The notes: generated by a model not told the origin, from the letters alone. A DNA stretch of 16,658 nt from Porphyromonadaceae bacterium UBA4259 (GCA_002396125.1 DGWL01000022.1:32544-49201); one strand, 5' to 3'. Positions 6,888 to 15,024 are shown, numbered from the stretch's first letter. Numbers and translations: made by a program.

Positions 6888-6941
6888 ATACACCCCAACA
6901 AGACACTGCTATCTCACAATCAGCACTTTGGTGGTGGCGCC
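6888..6941 (-). repeat. Right copy of the 54-bp direct repeat, at the 3' end of porZ-A
   Basis: This copy is 51/54 identical to 5324-5377. It covers the last 11 codons and stop of porZ-A plus about 21 bases beyond. The three differences lie within 6909-6914. Together the two copies bracket about 1.5 kb containing the Fic gene and the transposase-like remnant. Confidence 0.85.
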
Positions 6942-9227
6942 TGAGCTGCCCGAGGCTTGCGAGGCGAGGATTGTGTAGACGCCGGTGCCCACCTGGTCGC
7001 CGCTCTCGTTGCAGCCGTCCCAGGTGACCATGCCGCCGGTCGACTTGAGTGTGCGCACTACGTTTCCTGCCGGGTCGGCAATCTTCACGAGAGAGTTTTC
7101 CATGAGGCCGGTGATATTGATGGGACCGCCATAGTCGGGCCTAACAGGATTGGGATAGGCATAGATGTTGCTGAAGCTGCTCTCGCCTGGAGTGGCATCG
7201 CTCTTATACTCGGCCACGCCCAGCGGGGTGGTGACGAAGACCGAGTTGCTGGTTGGGTCGCAGCACACTTGGTAAATTTGGTTACTACCCATCACGCTAT
7301 TGTCGGCATTGAACTTCTTGAGAACAGTCTGCCCATCGGCACTCACGAGGAAAAGCCCCGATGCGTTGGTCCCTATCCACTTGCGGTTAGCTCCATCCAC
7401 AGCGATGCAGTTGATGGTCTGCCCGTCGAGCAGGTAGTCGGCAAGGTCGGTGCCATCGTTGCGTGGCACTTTCACGTGAGTAACATGAAAGTCGGCATCA
7501 AAGGCCCTGCGCGGGTCGAAGTAAATCACGCCGGTGGTAGTCGCCATCCAGATATAACCGTTCTGGTCGGGGGTGAGACAGCGGATGTGTTGCCATCGCA
7601 TGTCCTTGCCGTCCTGGTCGTAGAGTGCACCCGAGGCAAACGAGATGCTCTTGTCAAGCGAGAGGTCGCTATTGTTGTTCCACAGCACTAGCGGCGCCTC
7701 AAACTGGCCGCTGGTGAAAGCCTTGGTGTCGCCTGCTCCAATGCCAAACTGCGTGCGCTTGAAACCCTCGTTAAGGAAGTTCCTGATGTAAGGACTGTTG
7801 TTGAAAATAAAGTCTTGCAGGGTGATATTGTTCTTGGCTTGCTTGGCAGGAGTGAGCACGCGCACCGGGTGCTCGTTGTCGCGTGTCTGCACAATCCACA
7901 GGTTTCCTTGCGAGTCAAATCGCAATCCCGCCATGCGCACGATGCCGCAATTCTCGTTAGTGTAACGGGCCACTATCTTGCCGCCCGTGACCTTGACAAT
8001 GCCTTGCTTGCGGGTGCTGAAGAAATAGGTGTCGTCCTCGTTGGGCGATACCACGGGCCAGTAACTGCCCTCGTCGGGTTCAGGAATGTCGGCAGGTGTG
8101 ACATCTTGCCACGTGGTGCCGTCGTAGGTGTTAATCTCGGTCTTTGCACCCACGTTAGCATTCTCGAGCACCACATTGTCGGTGGTGCTGGCAAGGATAA
8201 GTCGCCCCTGAGTGGTGTCGTAGGTCATCCAGAATGGGATGGTTGCTATTGAGATGGCGCTTGGCTTGACAGTAGCAGTGACGTTGCCATCGCTAATGTG
8301 CTTGAGTCCATCGGGCATGAGTGCCCACCATGAGCCGTCGGTTTCCTGGCTGGAATAGATGCCCTCGCCCTCGTGGCGGGTGGCGGTAAGGGTGGCGGCA
8401 TCAACGGTGTAGAAATAGCTGGCGTCATCGAAGCTCACCACAATGTTGCCGTCGCGCAACCGGCTTGCCGCAATAGCATTGCCCTGAGCCAATTGCGAGG
8501 TGCTGAAGCTCAGGTTACCCGCAGCGGCAGTTACCGCCACAAGATGCAGGCCACTCGAAGCAAGCACCAGGAAGTGGGTATCGTCGAGCGGCACCGTTGC
8601 TCCCTGCACTCCCAGGTTGGCACTGCTCATGTCGCCCAACTGCTGAATGTGCTTCTCGGCTAGCGCATAATACACTTTCTTGCCTTGCAAAGCGATGAAA
8701 TACTCGCCCAGCATCATTGCACTGCCAAACGAGTCGTCACCAATGTAGGACGAGATCACCTCGTGCTTGCTGTCGTTGATAATCACAAAGCCAAAGCCGG
8801 TGGCAAGCACAGCCTTGTTGCCTGTGGCAAAGGTGACGTCGTTAATGGTCTTGCCGGCGATGATATTGGCGTTCTTGATGTCGCTGATGTTCACCACATC
8901 GCCACTGTCGACGTAGATGAGGTCGATATTGGAATTAGTGTAGGCCACCATGATGTATTTACCCGCAGCGTTATAGTAGATATTGCTCACGCCCGCATCG
9001 TTAAGATAGTTGGTGCGGCTCAGGTGCTCATTTTCCTCGGTGGTCTTGTCGTAGCAAAACAGGTTTCCGCTGGCAAGGTAATAAACTTTGTCGCCGGTGT
9101 CAATGCAGTTGGTGATATTCTCGCCTGCGAATACCGGGTGGAGAATCCATTTTCCAAAGTCTTCCTGGGCTTTAGCCGCCACTGCCATGAGCGCCACAAT
9201 GAGCGCGAGAATATATTTTCTTGTCAT
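6909..9227 (-). CDS. porZ: PorZ (T9SS attachment-complex protein), paralogue A
   Basis: The protein has 772 residues, close to the length of described PorZ proteins. A signal peptide MTRKYILALIVALMAVAAKA is followed by a PorZ-type beta-propeller region. Early marks are WILHPVFAGENITNCIDTGD and NIYYNAAGKYIMVAYTNSN; the second propeller has IWMATTTGVIYFDP and KWIGTNASGLFLV. From about residue 690 comes a T9SS C-terminal domain: AYPNPVRPDY, NITGLMENSLVKIADPAG, GGMVTWDGCNESG and the closing GATTKVLIVR. In Porphyromonas gingivalis PorZ works at the cell surface with PorU, PorV and PorQ and presents anionic LPS for attachment to T9SS cargo. Of the three paralogues this has the most canonical tail, so it is the best candidate for the true orthologue (inference). 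No promoter was found in the 129 bp upstream, so it is probably read through from paralogue B. Confidence 0.85.
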   Translation of the reverse strand: MTRKYILALIVALMAVAAKAQEDFGKWILHPVFAGENITNCIDTGDKVYYLASGNLFCYDKTTEENEHLSRTNYLNDAGVSNIYYNAAGKYIMVAYTNSNIDLIYVDSGDVVNISDIKNANIIAGKTINDVTFATGNKAVLATGFGFVIINDSKHEVISSYIGDDSFGSAMMLGEYFIALQGKKVYYALAEKHIQQLGDMSSANLGVQGATVPLDDTHFLVLASSGLHLVAVTAAAGNLSFSTSQLAQGNAIAASRLRDGNIVVSFDDASYFYTVDAATLTATRHEGEGIYSSQETDGSWWALMPDGLKHISDGNVTATVKPSAISIATIPFWMTYDTTQGRLILASTTDNVVLENANVGAKTEINTYDGTTWQDVTPADIPEPDEGSYWPVVSPNEDDTYFFSTRKQGIVKVTGGKIVARYTNENCGIVRMAGLRFDSQGNLWIVQTRDNEHPVRVLTPAKQAKNNITLQDFIFNNSPYIRNFLNEGFKRTQFGIGAGDTKAFTSGQFEAPLVLWNNNSDLSLDKSISFASGALYDQDGKDMRWQHIRCLTPDQNGYIWMATTTGVIYFDPRRAFDADFHVTHVKVPRNDGTDLADYLLDGQTINCIAVDGANRKWIGTNASGLFLVSADGQTVLKKFNADNSVMGSNQIYQVCCDPTSNSVFVTTPLGVAEYKSDATPGESSFSNIYAYPNPVRPDYGGPINITGLMENSLVKIADPAGNVVRTLKSTGGMVTWDGCNESGDQVGTGVYTILASQASGSSGATTKVLIVR

Positions 9228-9356
9228 GATGGTTGAATGTGTTTTTTTGTTGCTTGTGTGTGTGAGGTGGAATTAATGAAGTTCCGGCTTGATTGACTCG
9301 CCTGAACGCAGTCTGATTTCAGAGCTGGCGGTGCTGCAATTTCTCGCGACCGCAAG

Positions 9357-11693
9357 CTACTTTATCATCACAATGCGGGTGAGTGGAGTGCCTGTCGTTG
9401 CGGGTGTTGTGCCCTGAGCGGCATAAACCTTGTAGGTGCCAGTGGGCTGGCGGTTGCCACTGCTGTTGCATCCGTCCCAAATCGCCACTCCTCCAGTCGA
9501 CGTCATTTTAGCCACCGGGTTACCCTTGACATCGGTAATCACCACTATGGAGTTTTCCATGAGACCGGTGATGGTAACGTAGCCGGTGAAATCGGGAGCT
9601 ACAGGATTGGGATAGGCATACACCTTGCTGAAGTCGGCAGCAGCTGCGGTCTTGTCGCCAAAGTATTCCACAACACCATTGGCAGTTACCACAAGCACCG
9701 AGCCCGTGGCGCGGTTGCAGCACACGCTGTAGACTTGGTCGCTGGGCAGGGGACTGTTGCTGGTGTCGAAGTGCTTATAGATTTCGCTGCCGTCGGGGCT
9801 AACGAAATATATGCCACTGGTGTTGGTGGCGAGCCACTTGCGGTTTTGCGCATCCACATCAATGCAGTTGACCTGTGTACCCTCAAGCAGAGCCCCCGAT
9901 GCCGGCGAGCCCTCATTGATGTTCACCTGGATGCGGTTGATGCGAAAGTCGGTGTCAAATGCCTTGCTGGGATCCATCGCTATCACGCCCGAGGCTGTTC
10001 CCACCCACATGAGGCTGTCGTTATCGGTCTTCAAGTAGACCCAAGCGTAGGTTGTGAAGTCGCGGTTGTTTTGGTCGACAAACGATTTCATCACCTTGTA
10101 GCGCTTGAGACTCAGGTCCTCATTATTGGTCCAGAAAATAAGCGGCTTGTCGTAGTCACCGGCCGAGAACACCTTCACGTCGCCCTTGCCGATGTCGAAG
10201 ACGGTGCGCTTGAAGCCCTCGGCATAGCAAGCGCCGTTCATGTCGTTTACCACAAAGTGGGATGGCTGCGGCGAGTTGTTGAGCTGGTTTTGAGCACTGA
10301 TAGCCACCACATCGGCATGGCCGGTCATGTCGCGAGTTTGAGGCATCCACAGGTTTCCTCGCGCGTCAAATCTGAGCGACACAGCCCTCTCACACACGGG
10401 ACTGTTGTCCATGTTATATCGCGCCACCACCTGGTCGTTTTGCACCTTGGCCACACCACCGGTCTTGCGTGAGCAGTAGAAGTAGGTGTTAGGCTCATTG
10501 GGCGAAACCACAATCCAGTAGTTTCCTCCGTAGGGGTCATTTTGCACCGGAGTGATGTTGCGCCACTGATTACCGTCGTAGGAGTTAATCTCTGTCACGG
10601 TGTTGGCAATATATAACTCAAGCACACGATTCTCGGCTGTGCGCGACAACAAGATGCGCTGCTGCGTGGGGTCATAGGTAGTCCAGTAGGCGCGCTGAGT
10701 GATGCTGATGCCGTTAGGCACGATGTAATCGCTCCTGGTGCCATTCACCAGGTGAGCCAGTCCTTGTGTTCCCAGCACCCACCAGTTGCCCGGCTCCTCC
10801 TGTGATGAGAACAGGTAGCTGCCGTTTATCCGTTGAGGATTGTCGCCGTTAGAGTCGAAGGTGTAGCAATAACCTTTCCAAATAAAACTTGCCACAAAGC
10901 CCTGTGGCGTGCGTTGCAATGCGGCCGGTGGAGCGTCAACTGCCTGTTGTGCCGTGAAGGTGCACACCTGCTTGCCATCATCGCCCGTGCTGCGCACAAT
11001 GTTCACAATATACAGTGCTGAGGTGGTGGAGAAGAAAAATTTGTTGCCGGTGATGGGGAAGATGCGTCCGTCGCTGCCTATTGTGTTGGCCACGTGGCTG
11101 TGCCAGCGGTCAGTTTCAACAGCCTCATCCATGCCGCTATAATAGAATTCCTGAAACAACGACATCACCTTGGTGCCGCCCATCACGGCAACCGATTTCA
11201 CATTCGCCCCATAATTCCTGGTCTCCAGGATGTTGAACGATGTGTCGTCGATGACCACATAGCCAAAGGAGGTTGCCACATAGATGCGGCCCGGGCAGAA
11301 GGTGACATCGTTAATCACCTTGGCCTTGTTGAGAATCACGTCCTTGATGGCCGGCACGTTCACCACCTTGCCATCGTCCAGAATGATGTCGATGTTACAA
11401 TCGGTATAAGCCACCACAAGAAACTTCTTGTCGACGTTATAGTAGATTTGCTGCACGCTATTGTTGTTGAGCACACCGTTAATATCAAGCGACTGGCTCA
11501 CCTGTGTAGCCTTGTCGTAGCAGTACAGGCTGCTACCGGCAAGGTAGTACACCTTGCTGTGAGCGTCGATGCAATTAGAAACCCTTCCCGCTACAAAATA
11601 GGGGTGTATTTTCCACTGGCCGGCAACAGGCTGTGCTTGAGCCATGAGTGCCAATAATGATAAGGCTATTGAAAACAAGTATTTTCGCATCAT
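9357..11693 (-). CDS. PorZ-like protein, paralogue B
   Basis: The protein has 778 residues with the same architecture as its neighbours. A signal peptide (MMRKYLFSIALSLLALMAQA, cleavage AQA|Q) is followed by WKIHPYFVAGRVSNCIDAHS, propeller segments including VSPNEPNTYFYCSRKTGG and RKWLATNTSGIYFVSPDG, and a T9SS-type C-terminal domain from about 693 (AYPNPVAPDFTG, TITGLMENSIVVITDVKG, AIWDGCNSSGN, ending LTRIVMIK). Two consecutive ATG codons (11693 and 11690) could both serve as start. It is closest to paralogue C: in the stretch VSPDGSEIYKHFDTSNSPLP onward the two proteins differ at only a few positions, and aligned DNA at 9688-9777 and 12250-12339 is about 90% identical by eye. This implies a later duplication or gene conversion. 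Its role may duplicate or diverge from PorZ; that is inference. Confidence 0.82.
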   Translation of the reverse strand: MMRKYLFSIALSLLALMAQAQPVAGQWKIHPYFVAGRVSNCIDAHSKVYYLAGSSLYCYDKATQVSQSLDINGVLNNNSVQQIYYNVDKKFLVVAYTDCNIDIILDDGKVVNVPAIKDVILNKAKVINDVTFCPGRIYVATSFGYVVIDDTSFNILETRNYGANVKSVAVMGGTKVMSLFQEFYYSGMDEAVETDRWHSHVANTIGSDGRIFPITGNKFFFSTTSALYIVNIVRSTGDDGKQVCTFTAQQAVDAPPAALQRTPQGFVASFIWKGYCYTFDSNGDNPQRINGSYLFSSQEEPGNWWVLGTQGLAHLVNGTRSDYIVPNGISITQRAYWTTYDPTQQRILLSRTAENRVLELYIANTVTEINSYDGNQWRNITPVQNDPYGGNYWIVVSPNEPNTYFYCSRKTGGVAKVQNDQVVARYNMDNSPVCERAVSLRFDARGNLWMPQTRDMTGHADVVAISAQNQLNNSPQPSHFVVNDMNGACYAEGFKRTVFDIGKGDVKVFSAGDYDKPLIFWTNNEDLSLKRYKVMKSFVDQNNRDFTTYAWVYLKTDNDSLMWVGTASGVIAMDPSKAFDTDFRINRIQVNINEGSPASGALLEGTQVNCIDVDAQNRKWLATNTSGIYFVSPDGSEIYKHFDTSNSPLPSDQVYSVCCNRATGSVLVVTANGVVEYFGDKTAAAADFSKVYAYPNPVAPDFTGYVTITGLMENSIVVITDVKGNPVAKMTSTGGVAIWDGCNSSGNRQPTGTYKVYAAQGTTPATTGTPLTRIVMIK

Positions 11694-11726
11694 GAATATT
11701 GATTTTCTTAGTTATATAATTACTAA

Positions 11727-11758
11727 TATATAACGTAATCGGGAGCGCTAAAATTGTG
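11727..11758 (-). promoter_or_regulatory. Upstream block shared by porZ-like genes B and C (copy at B)
   Basis: Read on the minus strand, CACAATTTTAGCGC, a short spacer, then CGTTATATA lies 34 nt before the start codon. The same order occurs before paralogue C at 14335-14305. The block is conserved although surrounding bases differ, so a common promoter or regulator site is likely. It does not contain the usual TAnnTTTG box. Confidence 0.45.
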
Positions 11759-11779
11759 CTATAATGACATTATATTTAA

Positions 11780-11814
11780 TTCGGGCCTTGATTGTGATGA
11801 AATCAAGGCCCGAA
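11780..11814 (-). terminator. Perfect 14-bp hairpin between porZ-like genes C and B
   Basis: TTCGGGCCTTGATT (11780-11793) and AATCAAGGCCCGAA (11801-11814) are exact inverse complements with a 7-nt loop. The hairpin lies 108 bp after the stop of paralogue C and 87 bp before the start of B. On the minus strand it is followed by AT-rich sequence (TTAAATATAATG) rather than a clean T-tract. A transcript end for paralogue C is the simplest reading, with B then starting from its own promoter. It could equally be a processing or stabilising hairpin. Confidence 0.6.
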
Positions 11815-11921
11815 CCAATATTGTTATTTTGATAAAACGCTCACGCTCTATAAGCATTGAGCAAGCTCAAAAACTTTCTACGGCTTAACTGCATTTTTCA
11901 AGCAAGAGTCACACACCGGCA

Positions 11922-14267
11922 TCACTTGATGATGGCAATCCTGGTCAACGGCTCGCCGGTGACATCGGGCTCTTGCTGCGAAGCATACACATTGTAGTAG
12001 CCGGTGGGCATGCGGTTGCCTGTCTCGTCGCAGCCATCCCATGCCACAGTGTCGCCATTGCTCTGCAAAGTCTTCACCACTGTGCCATCGGCATCGGTGA
12101 TGACAACACGGGAGTTGCTCATCAAGCCCTGAATGAGAATCATTCCGGTGAAGTTGGGAAGAACCGGATTGGGATAGGCATAAACGTCGGCATAGCTTTG
12201 AGCGCCTGCTTCAAGGTCGGGGAAATACTCCAAAACACCCATCGAGGTGACCACAAGCACCGAGCCGGTGGCGCGGTTGCAGCACACGCTGTAAATCTGG
12301 TTGCTGGGCAAGGGGCTATTGCTGGTGTCGAAGTGCTTGAGAATCTCGCTGCCGTCGGGGCTAACGAGATAAAGGCCGGTGGTGTTGGTGGCGAGCCACT
12401 TGCGGTTGAGAGCATCCACATCAATGCAGTTGACTTGCCTGTTCTCGAGCAGTACATCATCCACATCGTTGCCTTCCTCATCCTTTTTCACTCTCAAGCG
12501 ATTAATGCGGAAATTATCGTTGAAAGCCTCACGTGGGTCAAATGAGATAACACCGGCTTCCGAACCCATCCAGATTATGCCATCGTTGTCTTGTTTAATA
12601 TAGTCCCAATAATAAGCCCAATAATCCGAGCCATCCTGGTCCTTGAACGAGGTGAACTTCTTGTACTGCTTCAGGCTCAGGTCATCGTTGTTGTTCCAGA
12701 TTACCACAGGAGCACCCCAGTAGCCTGCCGAGTAGACCTTGGTGTCCTCGGCGCCAATGCCAAATGTTATCCACTTGAAGTGAGCACCGGCATAACCTAT
12801 GCAAGCCCTGTCCATGTCGTTGATGATGAACATCGACGAGTTGATATCGGTTAAGAGCTGATTCTCGGGAGTGATAACCAGCGCATCGTGAGAAGTGGCG
12901 GCGGTGGGTTGCACCATCCACAGGTTGCCTTTAGAATCGAAGGCAATGGCATCGCAAAAGGTTCCAAGCGGCGCGTTGGCACTCGTGTATTGAGCCACAA
13001 CAGTATCGTTCTTTACTTTAACAATACCTCCGGTAGCCACACGGCAGCTGTAGAAATAGGTGTTGGGCTCATTGGGCGAAACCGCTATCCAGTAGTTACC
13101 TTGTGCATTAGGAGCGCCCACAGGTGTGATGTTGCGCCATCGTGAGCCATCCCAGGAGTTAACCTCGGTCTTCACTCCACTATTGGCCGAAGGCAGCACG
13201 CGATTGTCGGTAGTGCGGCACAGCAGCACTCGCTGCATGCCGGGGTCGTAGGCAGTCCAGTAAGCATTGTTGCTGATGGTCACGCCGTTAGGCATGAAGT
13301 TGTCGCCTCTGGTGCCATTCACAATGTGTGTCAATCCATTAGCACCCAGCACCCACCAGTTGCCTTCTTCCTGGCTAGTGTAGATTTCATTACCGGCAAC
13401 TCTAGTGGGAGTGTTTCCCTTGTTGTCGAAGGTGTAATAATAGTTGTTGGGAGCGAAACTTGCCACAAAGCCACCTGGATAGGGCTGCACTGTGGCAGGC
13501 TTGGCTGCGACAATCTGCTTTAGGGTGAATGCAATGGAATCGGTGCCATCGGTGCGGGCAACGTGTTTCATGCTCACCACTTGCAACGACGCCGGCGAAG
13601 TGGTTGAGAGGAAGAAGGTGGAGTCGTTGATGGGATAGATGCGACCGGGAGCACCCTTGGTGTTGGTGGTCTGATGATGCCATTGCAGTGCCTCAACAGG
13701 CTCGCCGGCATTGCAATAATAGAACACGTTCCCCACCGAAATCACCTTAGTGTTACCCATTTGGGCCACCGAGGGAACGCCGGCAGCATAGTTTCTCACC
13801 TCGTCAACGCTATAGTCGCTATCGTTGATGGTGAGGTAGCCAAACGAAGTTGCAACATACATTTTTCCTGCCGCAAAAGTAATGTCATTTATTGTCTTGG
13901 CGCTCGACATTATCACTTCTTTAACAGCCGACACATTGACAATCGTGCCGTCGCTCTTGACAACGTCGATATTGCAATCGCCGTAAACAACAACCAGGTC
14001 GCCCTTGTCGTAGTTATAATACATTTGGCTGATGTTTACACCATGAAGGCTACCGGTAACATCAAGAACATCATTAGCGGCTCGAGCCTTGTCGTAGCAA
14101 TAGAGGCTACCCTTCGACAGGTAATACACCTTATCGCCCGCGTCAATGCAGTTGGTGGCACTTGATCCCACAAAGTAGGGATGAATAACCCACATTCCCT
14201 CGGCGGCATGAAGACCGCCAAGCATGGGAAGTGACATCAAGATTGAGAGTAAAATCTTTTTAATCAT
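11922..14267 (-). CDS. PorZ-like protein, paralogue C
   Basis: The protein has 781 residues. A signal peptide (MIKKILLSILMSLPMLGGLHA) is followed by MWVIHPYFVGSSATNCIDAG, CYDKARAANDVLD and QMYYNYDKGDLVVVYGDCNI, marking the PorZ-type N-terminal propeller. The second propeller contains VSPNEPNTYFYSCRVATGG and RKWLATNTTGLYLVSPDG. From about residue 697 the T9SS-type C-terminal domain reads AYPNPVLPNFTG, LIQGLMSNSRVVITDADG, TVAWDGCDETGN, ending LTRIAIIK. It is the first of the three porZ-like genes in the direction of transcription, 80 bp after the small membrane-protein gene. The conserved block at 14305-14335 may be its promoter. Paralogue B is its nearest relative. Whether it still binds LPS or the attachment complex cannot be read from the sequence. 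Confidence 0.82.
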   Translation of the reverse strand: MIKKILLSILMSLPMLGGLHAAEGMWVIHPYFVGSSATNCIDAGDKVYYLSKGSLYCYDKARAANDVLDVTGSLHGVNISQMYYNYDKGDLVVVYGDCNIDVVKSDGTIVNVSAVKEVIMSSAKTINDITFAAGKMYVATSFGYLTINDSDYSVDEVRNYAAGVPSVAQMGNTKVISVGNVFYYCNAGEPVEALQWHHQTTNTKGAPGRIYPINDSTFFLSTTSPASLQVVSMKHVARTDGTDSIAFTLKQIVAAKPATVQPYPGGFVASFAPNNYYYTFDNKGNTPTRVAGNEIYTSQEEGNWWVLGANGLTHIVNGTRGDNFMPNGVTISNNAYWTAYDPGMQRVLLCRTTDNRVLPSANSGVKTEVNSWDGSRWRNITPVGAPNAQGNYWIAVSPNEPNTYFYSCRVATGGIVKVKNDTVVAQYTSANAPLGTFCDAIAFDSKGNLWMVQPTAATSHDALVITPENQLLTDINSSMFIINDMDRACIGYAGAHFKWITFGIGAEDTKVYSAGYWGAPVVIWNNNDDLSLKQYKKFTSFKDQDGSDYWAYYWDYIKQDNDGIIWMGSEAGVISFDPREAFNDNFRINRLRVKKDEEGNDVDDVLLENRQVNCIDVDALNRKWLATNTTGLYLVSPDGSEILKHFDTSNSPLPSNQIYSVCCNRATGSVLVVTSMGVLEYFPDLEAGAQSYADVYAYPNPVLPNFTGMILIQGLMSNSRVVITDADGTVVKTLQSNGDTVAWDGCDETGNRMPTGYYNVYASQQEPDVTGEPLTRIAIIK

Positions 14268-14304
14268 AAGCTTATGTTGTAATTTTTATAGTCTATGTTA
14301 CTTG

Positions 14305-14335
14305 TATATAACGAGAAACGCGCTATTAAATTGTG
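14305..14335 (-). promoter_or_regulatory. Upstream block shared by porZ-like genes B and C (copy at C)
   Basis: On the minus strand, CACAATTTAATAGCGC, a short spacer and CGTTATATA lie 38 nt before the start codon, matching the order and position of the copy at 11758-11727. It may be a promoter for an alternative sigma factor or an activator site. Conservation through duplication alone is also possible. Confidence 0.45.
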
Positions 14336-14347
14336 TTGTGTCATCAT

Positions 14348-14827
14348 TTAATACCTCAACTCATGAGTGGCTGCGTTGCCCGGCAGATTCTTGAACGAGA
14401 ACTTCGCCCACTGTCCGGTAACACTACTGTCGTAGCGAACGTAAACCTTGTTATTGGGCAGGAAAAACTTCACATCCACCCGACCGGTGTACATGTCTTC
14501 CCTGCCGCCAAAGGCGCTAACCTTGCCTTTTTTTTCCTCGATTGTAACCTTGTCGTCGATGACAGTGGCAATGATGTTGACAGTCTCGCCGTCGGCAAGG
14601 CGAAGGCCTGTGCGCTCAAGGGTCACGGTGCCATTGGTGCCGGCAGTGAGAGTGAGCCTCCCGGGCTTGGCGAGGTCGGACTCTTCCACAGTGCCGGTTT
14701 TCTCCAGTTCAAAAGCATTAATGAACGAAGAGGCAGGTTTTATACTCCTCTGTTTCAAGAAGAAACCCACCAGCGTCATGGCAACCACAAACGCAATCGT
14801 GTAAAATTCAATCGATGTAAAGTCCAT
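14348..14827 (-). CDS. Small membrane-anchored protein of unknown function
   Basis: The protein has 159 residues. An N-terminal hydrophobic helix at about 8-24 (FYTIAFVVAMTLVGFFL) is followed by the basic stretch KQRSIKP, then about 130 residues rich in alternating hydrophobic residues that suggest a beta-sheet domain (RLTLTAGTNGTVTLERTGL, VNIIATVIDD, VDVKFFLPNNKVYVRYD). There is no cleavage site, so the helix is probably a membrane anchor. I do not recognise the family. It is transcribed toward and closely precedes the porZ-like cluster (80 bp), so it could be co-transcribed with paralogue C. It diverges from the prenyl synthase gene. The ATG at 14827 is supported by a TAnnTTTG box just upstream. 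Confidence 0.75.
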   Translation of the reverse strand: MDFTSIEFYTIAFVVAMTLVGFFLKQRSIKPASSFINAFELEKTGTVEESDLAKPGRLTLTAGTNGTVTLERTGLRLADGETVNIIATVIDDKVTIEEKKGKVSAFGGREDMYTGRVDVKFFLPNNKVYVRYDSSVTGQWAKFSFKNLPGNAATHELRY

Positions 14828-14834
14828 TAGTGGT

Positions 14835-14842
14835 CAAAGGTA
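14835..14842 (-). promoter_or_regulatory. TACCTTTG -7 box, possibly giving a leaderless mRNA
   Basis: TACCTTTG on the minus strand fits TAnnTTTG and ends only seven bases before the ATG at 14827. The transcript would begin at or next to the start codon. No TTTG is present at the expected -33 distance, so the promoter may be weak or activator-dependent. Confidence 0.45.
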
Positions 14843-14970
14843 GAAAAAAACTTTGAGATTTCGCGCTTTTTAACAAAAAATTACAACTCTGCACCATTTT
14901 TCTTGAGCTCATCAGCCTTGTGGCTATATTATGGCGATGGAGCTTTTTGGTTTATTCTATCAAAATAATT

Positions 14971-15012
14971 ACCCAAAAATTGGGTTTTAGCAAATTTTTA
15001 TTGCTAATTTTG
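14971..15012 (+). promoter_or_regulatory. Promoter of the prenyl synthase gene with overlapping inverted repeat
   Basis: TAATTTTG at 15005-15012 fits TAnnTTTG. A TTG at 14980-14982 lies 22 nt upstream as the -33 element. An inverted repeat ACCCAA-AAA-TTGGGT (14971-14985) overlaps that -33 element and could be a regulator site. The predicted start is only a few bases before the ATG at 15025. Confidence 0.6.
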
Positions 15013-15024
15013 CACTCTGTAAAA

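Noticed and set aside
5324..6941. The Fic segment as an intact insertion sequence or integron cassette
   Set aside because: No integrase, no terminal inverted repeats at the repeat borders and no complete transposase. The repeats are explained by the porZ gene end.
6957..14165. Long plus-strand frames (up to 245 codons) antisense to the porZ-like genes
   Set aside because: Composition is that of reverse-strand shadows of GC-rich coding sequence, and corresponding shadows recur at equivalent positions in the paralogues.
14920..15024. N-terminal extension of the prenyl synthase from the upstream ATG
   Set aside because: The extra 35 residues have no family match and their codons contain the TTG/TAATTTTG promoter. 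The ATG at 15025 gives the usual length.
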